From Rhodospirillum sp. UBA1311 (lineage in GTDB: Bacteria > Pseudomonadota > Alphaproteobacteria > Rhodospirillales > Rhodospirillaceae): DNA of 18,817 nt. Made by a program: the position numbers and the translations under genes. The DNA is taken from NCBI GenBank assembly GCA_002307145.1, contig DBTR01000021.1, positions 19,994 through 38,810 on the forward strand. The letters are read 5' to 3'. Each line of letters starts with the position of its first letter. Positions within the stretch are counted from its first letter, which is position 1. The notes under the pieces were generated by a model, which was not told the origin of the DNA, made no database searches, and worked only from the letters and a program-made list of their open reading frames with translations. This document shows, piece after piece, positions 14,873 to 18,817 of the stretch.

Positions 14873-16140
14873 TCACCGGCCTCATCCTCTTCGGCGGTTT
14901 CGCGGTCCTGCTCGTCATCGGCGTGCCGATCGCCGTCGCCCTCGGCGTCGCAACCATGGCGGCGATGTTCTCCCTCGACATTCCGGTCGCGGTGGTGGCG
15001 CAACGGGTGTTCACCGGCCTCGATTCCACGGCGATCATGGCGATCCCGTTCTTCGTTCTGGCGGGCAACCTGATGTCTTCCGGCGGCATTTCGCGACGGC
15101 TCGTCGACTTCGTCAACAGCATCGTCGGCAAGGCGCAGGGCGGCATGGCGTTCGCGATGGTGGCGGCGTGCGCATTCTTCGCCGCGCTTTCGGGATCGGC
15201 CCCGGCCACGGTGGTCGCGATCGGCTCGATGCTCTATCCCGAGGTCGTGCGCCTCGGCTATCCGAAGGCGCGGTCCGCCGGGCTGCTTGCGGTTTCGGGC
15301 GGCCTCGGCCCGATCATCCCGCCCAGCATCATCATGGTGGTCTACGGCACGATCACCAACAGCTCGATCGGCGACATGTTCACTGCAGGCTTGGTCGCGG
15401 GCGCGATGATCGTCGTCGTGCTGACCGCCCTCTGCTGGTATCTCGCGCGACGCGAAAACTGGCCGCGCGAAAGCGGCAAGCTCGACGTGGCCACGTTCCT
15501 GCGGTCGGCGCTGCATGCGCTCCCGGCGGTATTCCTGCCGGTATTGATCCTTGGCGGCATCTATTCGGGAATGCAGACGCCGACGGAATCGGCGGCTACG
15601 GCGGTGGTCTACGCCTTCGTCGTCGGCACGTTCGTCTATTGCGAGATCAAGCCCAGCGACGTGTGGGGGATCATCCGCGATTCCGCCAAAGGGAGCGCGA
15701 TGATCCTGTTCATCATCGGCACCTCGACGGCGTTCTCGTGGCTGTTCACCTTCTCGGGAATTTCCCGGTCCTTGACGGCAACGATCATCGGCTTCGATCT
15801 CGCGCCGTTGATGTTCTGCCTCGTCGTCGCGGTGGTTCTGCTGATCTTCGGTACCTTCCTGGAAGGCGTGGCGACGTGCGTGCTGCTGGTGCCGGTGCTG
15901 TGGCCGATCGCCGACAGCCTCGGTATCAACGTCATCCACTTCGGCATGATCGTCTGCATCGCCAACGTCATCGGCACGATGACGCCGCCGGTGGCGGTCA
16001 ACCTGTTCGCCGCATCGAGCGTCACCGGCCTGCGGATGGAGGAGATCGCGCGCGGCGAGATGCCGTTCCTGATCGGCTACACCGGGGTGTTCTTCCTGGT
16101 GGTGTGCGTGCCGTGGTTCAGCACCTTCTTCCTTCGCTAG
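14869..16140 (+). CDS. dctM: TRAP transporter large permease, DctM family
   Basis: 423 residues, the usual DctM length. It is the ion-coupled transport subunit, an inner-membrane protein of about 11-12 helices. Typical features are the opening GVPIAVALGVA (about 20-30), MAIPFFVLAGNLMSSGGISRR at about 15040-15100, the AALSGSAPATVVAIGSML segment, GGLGPIIPPSIIMVVYG for the first substrate/ion-binding loop, and TPTESAATAVVYAF in the second half. PPVAVNLFAASSVTG lies near the end. The start overlaps dctQ by ATGA and has GGGAGGG upstream. Together with dctP and dctQ it makes a complete sodium- or proton-driven TRAP importer. No truncation is seen. Confidence 0.94.
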   Translation: MITGLILFGGFAVLLVIGVPIAVALGVATMAAMFSLDIPVAVVAQRVFTGLDSTAIMAIPFFVLAGNLMSSGGISRRLVDFVNSIVGKAQGGMAFAMVAACAFFAALSGSAPATVVAIGSMLYPEVVRLGYPKARSAGLLAVSGGLGPIIPPSIIMVVYGTITNSSIGDMFTAGLVAGAMIVVVLTALCWYLARRENWPRESGKLDVATFLRSALHALPAVFLPVLILGGIYSGMQTPTESAATAVVYAFVVGTFVYCEIKPSDVWGIIRDSAKGSAMILFIIGTSTAFSWLFTFSGISRSLTATIIGFDLAPLMFCLVVAVVLLIFGTFLEGVATCVLLVPVLWPIADSLGINVIHFGMIVCIANVIGTMTPPVAVNLFAASSVTGLRMEEIARGEMPFLIGYTGVFFLVVCVPWFSTFFLR

Positions 16141-16170
16141 AGATCTGCGCTATTCCGAGGAGTTCCTGCA

Positions 16171-16971
16171 ATGTTGGATGTTCACGAGAGAAATCGGATC
16201 GAGGGTTGGCGGTTCCAATCGCCGGAGACGCCCGGCCTGCATGAGGTGATCGTGGCCGGGGAGGCGGACTGCGTGGCGATTTCGATATCCCGCCTCAACC
16301 TGCCGCCGGGCGCCCGCCACACGCTGGCGAGCGGCGTGCACGAGATTCATCCGGTCCTGATGCACGGGGCGGCGCGATTGCTGTCCGGTCCCTTCGCGGG
16401 TACCGCAATGAAGCGCTTCGATTCGTTCTACCTGTCCTCGGACGAGAGCACCGAGATCGAAGCGGTCGAGGATTGCGTGTTCTATATCGCCGGCGCGCCG
16501 GACGAGCGCTTCGGCAAGCCGAGCTTCCGCAGCTTCGAACCCGGCCTTCCGATCGGCGAGATCCATCAGATTCATGGCGACGGCGCGGGCCGTCGCGAGG
16601 TGATGTTCACGCTCGATCCGGCGACGCCCGCCTCGCGGCTGATCTGCGGCCTGACCTGGGGCGGCGTGGGCGCCTGGACGAGTTGGCCACCGCACCAGCA
16701 CGAGCGGGACCTTGAGGAGGCCTACTGCTACTTCGACATGCCCGCCCCCGACTTCGGCCTTCACCTGAGCTACCTCGAAAGCGGCGGCGTCGCGGACGTG
16801 GTGGCGCATCGGGTTCAGAGCGGAACCATGGTCCTCGCGCCCAGGGGCTACCACCCGACCGTCGCCAGTCCCAATCTCGGCAACGCCTACTTCTGGGCGC
16901 TGGCCGCGCTCCGGCCCTCAAGTCGGCGCTACGATCTGGCGATTCCCGATCCGGCCTATGCCCGCGCCTGA
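16171..16971 (+). CDS. KduI/IolB-family sugar-acid isomerase (closest in look to IolB)
   Basis: 266 residues, a bicupin aldose-ketose isomerase. IolB converts 5-deoxy-glucuronate to 5-dehydro-2-deoxygluconate; KduI acts on 5-keto-4-deoxyuronate. The metal-site pattern is intact: H175, H177 and E182 in PPHQHERDLEEAYCYF, and H228 in PRGYHPTVASP. WTSWPPHQH and the PRGYHP stretch look like IolB. The exact HxHxxxxE spacing and the following YCYFD also match KduI, so the substrate class is open. GAGGAG at 16157-16162 supports ATG 16171. It follows dctM after 30 bases and precedes an SDR after 29, so it belongs to the TRAP operon. No other iol gene (iolC, iolD, iolE, iolG) or pectin-lyase gene is present in the window. 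Confidence 0.83.
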   Translation: MLDVHERNRIEGWRFQSPETPGLHEVIVAGEADCVAISISRLNLPPGARHTLASGVHEIHPVLMHGAARLLSGPFAGTAMKRFDSFYLSSDESTEIEAVEDCVFYIAGAPDERFGKPSFRSFEPGLPIGEIHQIHGDGAGRREVMFTLDPATPASRLICGLTWGGVGAWTSWPPHQHERDLEEAYCYFDMPAPDFGLHLSYLESGGVADVVAHRVQSGTMVLAPRGYHPTVASPNLGNAYFWALAALRPSSRRYDLAIPDPAYARA

Positions 16972-17000
16972 GCGCCCGTCGTCGTAAAGGACGTATTCTT

Positions 17001-17747
17001 ATGATTCTCAAAGATAAGATCGCACTCGTTACGGGCGGTGGCCGCGGTATCGGCCGGGCCATCGCGCAAGCCTTCGTCGATGCGGGGGCAACCGTCTATA
17101 TCGCCGCGCGCGGCGCGGAACAGCTCGCCGCCACGGTGGCGGAGATGGACCCGGTCGGGGCCGGCCGGGTCAAGCCTCTGGTGATGGACGTGGCGAGCGC
17201 CGCATCGGTCAAGGCGGCATTCGCCGGAATCGCCGAGGCGCGTCTCGACGTCCTCGTCAACAGTGCGGGGATCAACCTGCGCGGCCCGATCGAAACCATG
17301 CCCGAGGAAACCTGGGATGCCGTGGTCGACACCAACCTCAAGGGGGTGTTCCTGGTGGGGCAGGCGGCGTTCCCGCTGATGAAGACCCATGGCGGCAAGG
17401 TGATCAACATCGCGTCGCTGATGGCAGAGATCGCGCGACCGACGATTTCCCCCTACGCCGCGTCGAAAGGCGGCGTGCGCCAGCTGACCAAGGCCATGGC
17501 GGTGGAATGGGCGCCGAACCGCATCCAGGTCAACGGCATCACTCCCGGTTTCATCGCGACCGAGATGAACGTGCCGCTGATGAACGACAAGACCTTCAAC
17601 GAGTTCATCATCAACCGGACCCCGGCGCGGCGTTGGGGCCGCCCCGAGGATATCGCGGCGACGGCGCTGTTCCTGGCGTCGCCGGGCGCGGACTTCATCA
17701 CCGGGCAGATCATCGCGGTGGATGGCGGTCTTCTCGCCTCGCTCTAG
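17001..17747 (+). CDS. SDR-family dehydrogenase, gluconate 5-dehydrogenase (IdnO/Ga5DH)-like
   Basis: 248 residues, a classical short-chain dehydrogenase of the cytosol. The cofactor motif is TGGGRGIG (11-18), followed by NSAG (87-90). The catalytic tetrad is N112, S139, Y152 and K156. The blocks AGINLRGPIE (89-98) and ASLMAEIARPTISPYAASKGG (138-158) match my memory of gluconate 5-dehydrogenases, which interconvert 5-ketogluconate and gluconate; KduD is a more distant relative. The acidic residue that would enforce NAD use after beta-2 is absent (IAARGAEQ, 34-41), and an Arg there leaves NADPH possible. AAAGGA at 16986-16991 supports ATG 17001. As the operon's last gene it probably reduces the keto acid made by the isomerase. 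Its stop overlaps that of ligA. Confidence 0.87.
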   Translation: MILKDKIALVTGGGRGIGRAIAQAFVDAGATVYIAARGAEQLAATVAEMDPVGAGRVKPLVMDVASAASVKAAFAGIAEARLDVLVNSAGINLRGPIETMPEETWDAVVDTNLKGVFLVGQAAFPLMKTHGGKVINIASLMAEIARPTISPYAASKGGVRQLTKAMAVEWAPNRIQVNGITPGFIATEMNVPLMNDKTFNEFIINRTPARRWGRPEDIAATALFLASPGADFITGQIIAVDGGLLASL

Positions 17748-18817
17748 TCGAGGGTGAGGAACTCCGCCTCGGTGATCGTGGTCACGCCGAGTTCGGCGGC
17801 CTTTTTCGCCTTCGAACCGGCGTCCGCGCCGACGATCAGGAAGTCGGTCTTGGCCGATACCGACGAGGCGACCTTCGCCCCCATCGCCTCGGCACGTGCC
17901 TTCGCCTCGTTGCGCGAGAGGTGTTCGAGGGTGCCGGTGAACACCACCGTCTTGCCCGAAAGCGCGGTGGCGCGGCGAGCCGCTTCTACATGCGGCTCCA
18001 CCGTCATTGCGGTGGCGAGGCGGGCGAGTTCGTCGGTGTTGTGGTCCTCGGCGAAGAACTCGGCGAGCGCTTCCGCCACCGCGTCGCCGAGGCCGTCGCG
18101 GTTGACCAGTTCGCCGCGCGCGAAGGGGTCGCCGATGGCGAGTTTGCCGCCTGCCTCGCGGAACGCCTCAAGCGTGCCGTAGAGCGAGGCGAGCGCCTTC
18201 GCCGTGGTTTCGCCGACGTGGCGGATGCCGAGCGCGAAGATCAGCTTGACGAGCGGCGAGGTTCGCCGCGCCTCGATCGCGGCGAACAACTTGTTGATCT
18301 TGGTCGACTTCCAGCCTTCCAGACCCTCGAAAGAAATTTCCCCGGCGTCGCTCCGAGCCTTCAAGGTGAAGACGTCGGAGGGGCGGGTCACCCAGCCGAG
18401 GCCATGGAACTGCTCGATCGCCTTGTCGCCCAGGCCCTCGACGTTCAAGGCGTCGCGGGAGACGAAATGGCGCAGCCGCTCGACCGCCTGCGCCGGGCAG
18501 GTCAGGCCGCCGGTGCAGCGGCGGATCGCCTCGCCCTCGGGGCGTTCGGCGTGGCTGCCGCACTTCGGGCAAACCTCGGGGAAGACGAACGCCGCCGCAT
18601 CGGCGGGGCGGGCCTCGGGCACCACCGCGACCACCTGCGGAATCACGTCTCCGGCGCGCTGGACGATCACCGTGTCGCCGACACGGATATCCTTGCGGCG
18701 GATTTCGTCCTCGTTGTGGAGCGTCGCGTTTTCGACCACCACGCCGCCGACGGTGACCGGCTGCAGCCGCGCCACCGGCGTCAGCGCGCCGGTGCGGCCG
18801 ACCTGGATGTCGATGGC
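17744..18817 (-). CDS. ligA: NAD-dependent DNA ligase LigA, C-terminal part (5' truncated by the window)
   Basis: LigA seals nicks in replication and repair using NAD. The frame stays open to the window edge and the first visible residues, AIDIQVGRTGALTPVARLQP, are inside the OB-fold domain, so the adenylation domain and start are outside. In order: OB-fold end with ATLHNEDEI and GDTVIVQRAGDVIPQV; a four-Cys zinc finger (CPKC, then CTGGLTC, about 18505-18575); helix-hairpin-helix repeats (about 18060-18460) with LGIRHVGETTAKALA and DGLGDAVAEAL; and a BRCT domain at the end (about 17750-17970), SGKTVVFTGTLEHLSRNEAK onward. No defect is seen. It is convergent with the SDR gene and shares the bases CTAG for the two stops. 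Confidence 0.96.
   Translation of the reverse strand, partial: AIDIQVGRTGALTPVARLQPVTVGGVVVENATLHNEDEIRRKDIRVGDTVIVQRAGDVIPQVVAVVPEARPADAAAFVFPEVCPKCGSHAERPEGEAIRRCTGGLTCPAQAVERLRHFVSRDALNVEGLGDKAIEQFHGLGWVTRPSDVFTLKARSDAGEISFEGLEGWKSTKINKLFAAIEARRTSPLVKLIFALGIRHVGETTAKALASLYGTLEAFREAGGKLAIGDPFARGELVNRDGLGDAVAEALAEFFAEDHNTDELARLATAMTVEPHVEAARRATALSGKTVVFTGTLEHLSRNEAKARAEAMGAKVASSVSAKTDFLIVGADAGSKAKKAAELGVTTITEAEFLTLD

Noticed and set aside
13301..17747. TRAP operon as a myo-inositol catabolic cluster
   Set aside because: Only an IolB-like gene is present; no iolA, iolC, iolD, iolE or iolG in the window, and TRAP importers are not usual for inositol, which is uncharged.
1..18817. Phage, insertion sequence, integron, CRISPR array, toxin-antitoxin pair or defence system
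   Set aside because: No transposase, integrase, repeat-spacer pattern, nuclease pair or tRNA-linked attachment site was seen; the genes are metabolic, transport and housekeeping.

Overview
This is an 18.8 kb stretch of GC-rich chromosome. Codon use, the gene families and the gene order fit an alphaproteobacterium, probably of the Rhodospirillales type; I cannot name the genus from sequence alone. There are 13 genes, two of them cut by the window edges (metH at the left, ligA at the right). I see no rRNA, tRNA, CRISPR array, insertion sequence, integrase or phage gene. High GC gives almost every gene long antisense and frame-shifted open frames, which I left out.

Left block (1-11191, all on +). 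The end of cobalamin-dependent methionine synthase (metH) is followed by a GGDEF-fold protein whose active site is degenerate. A CLC-family chloride channel/transporter overlaps that gene's stop by ATGA. Then come a UvrD/PcrA-type helicase, ribosomal protein L11 methyltransferase (prmA), an M24B aminopeptidase P, and a methyl-accepting chemotaxis protein. The receptor's dCache domain carries the amino-acid-binding residue pattern known from PctA-type receptors. Most of this is housekeeping; the GGDEF-CLC pair and the chemoreceptor are the less ordinary parts.

Middle (11192-13300). A perfect 13-bp hairpin separates the chemoreceptor gene from a convergent acetate/propionate-type CoA-transferase gene on the - strand. 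Between the divergent CoA-transferase and TRAP genes lies a 476-bp regulatory region. It holds a 60-bp island of only 20% GC, a palindrome close to the CoA-transferase start, and a weak promoter candidate on the TRAP side.

Right block (13301-17747, +). A compact sugar-acid operon: TRAP binding protein (dctP), small and large permeases (dctQ, dctM, overlapping by ATGA), a KduI/IolB-family isomerase with an intact metal site, and a gluconate-5-dehydrogenase-like SDR. The working model is import of a uronate-like acid, isomerisation to a 5-keto acid, then reduction at C5. This parallels KduI-KduD logic but uses an IolB-like isomerase and an IdnO-like reductase with no other inositol or pectin genes in view. 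The substrate is not known, which makes this the best candidate for an undescribed pathway here. A long hairpin between dctP and dctQ could set binding-protein to permease stoichiometry. The operon ends in a 4-bp overlap (CTAG) with the convergent end of ligA, NAD-dependent DNA ligase.
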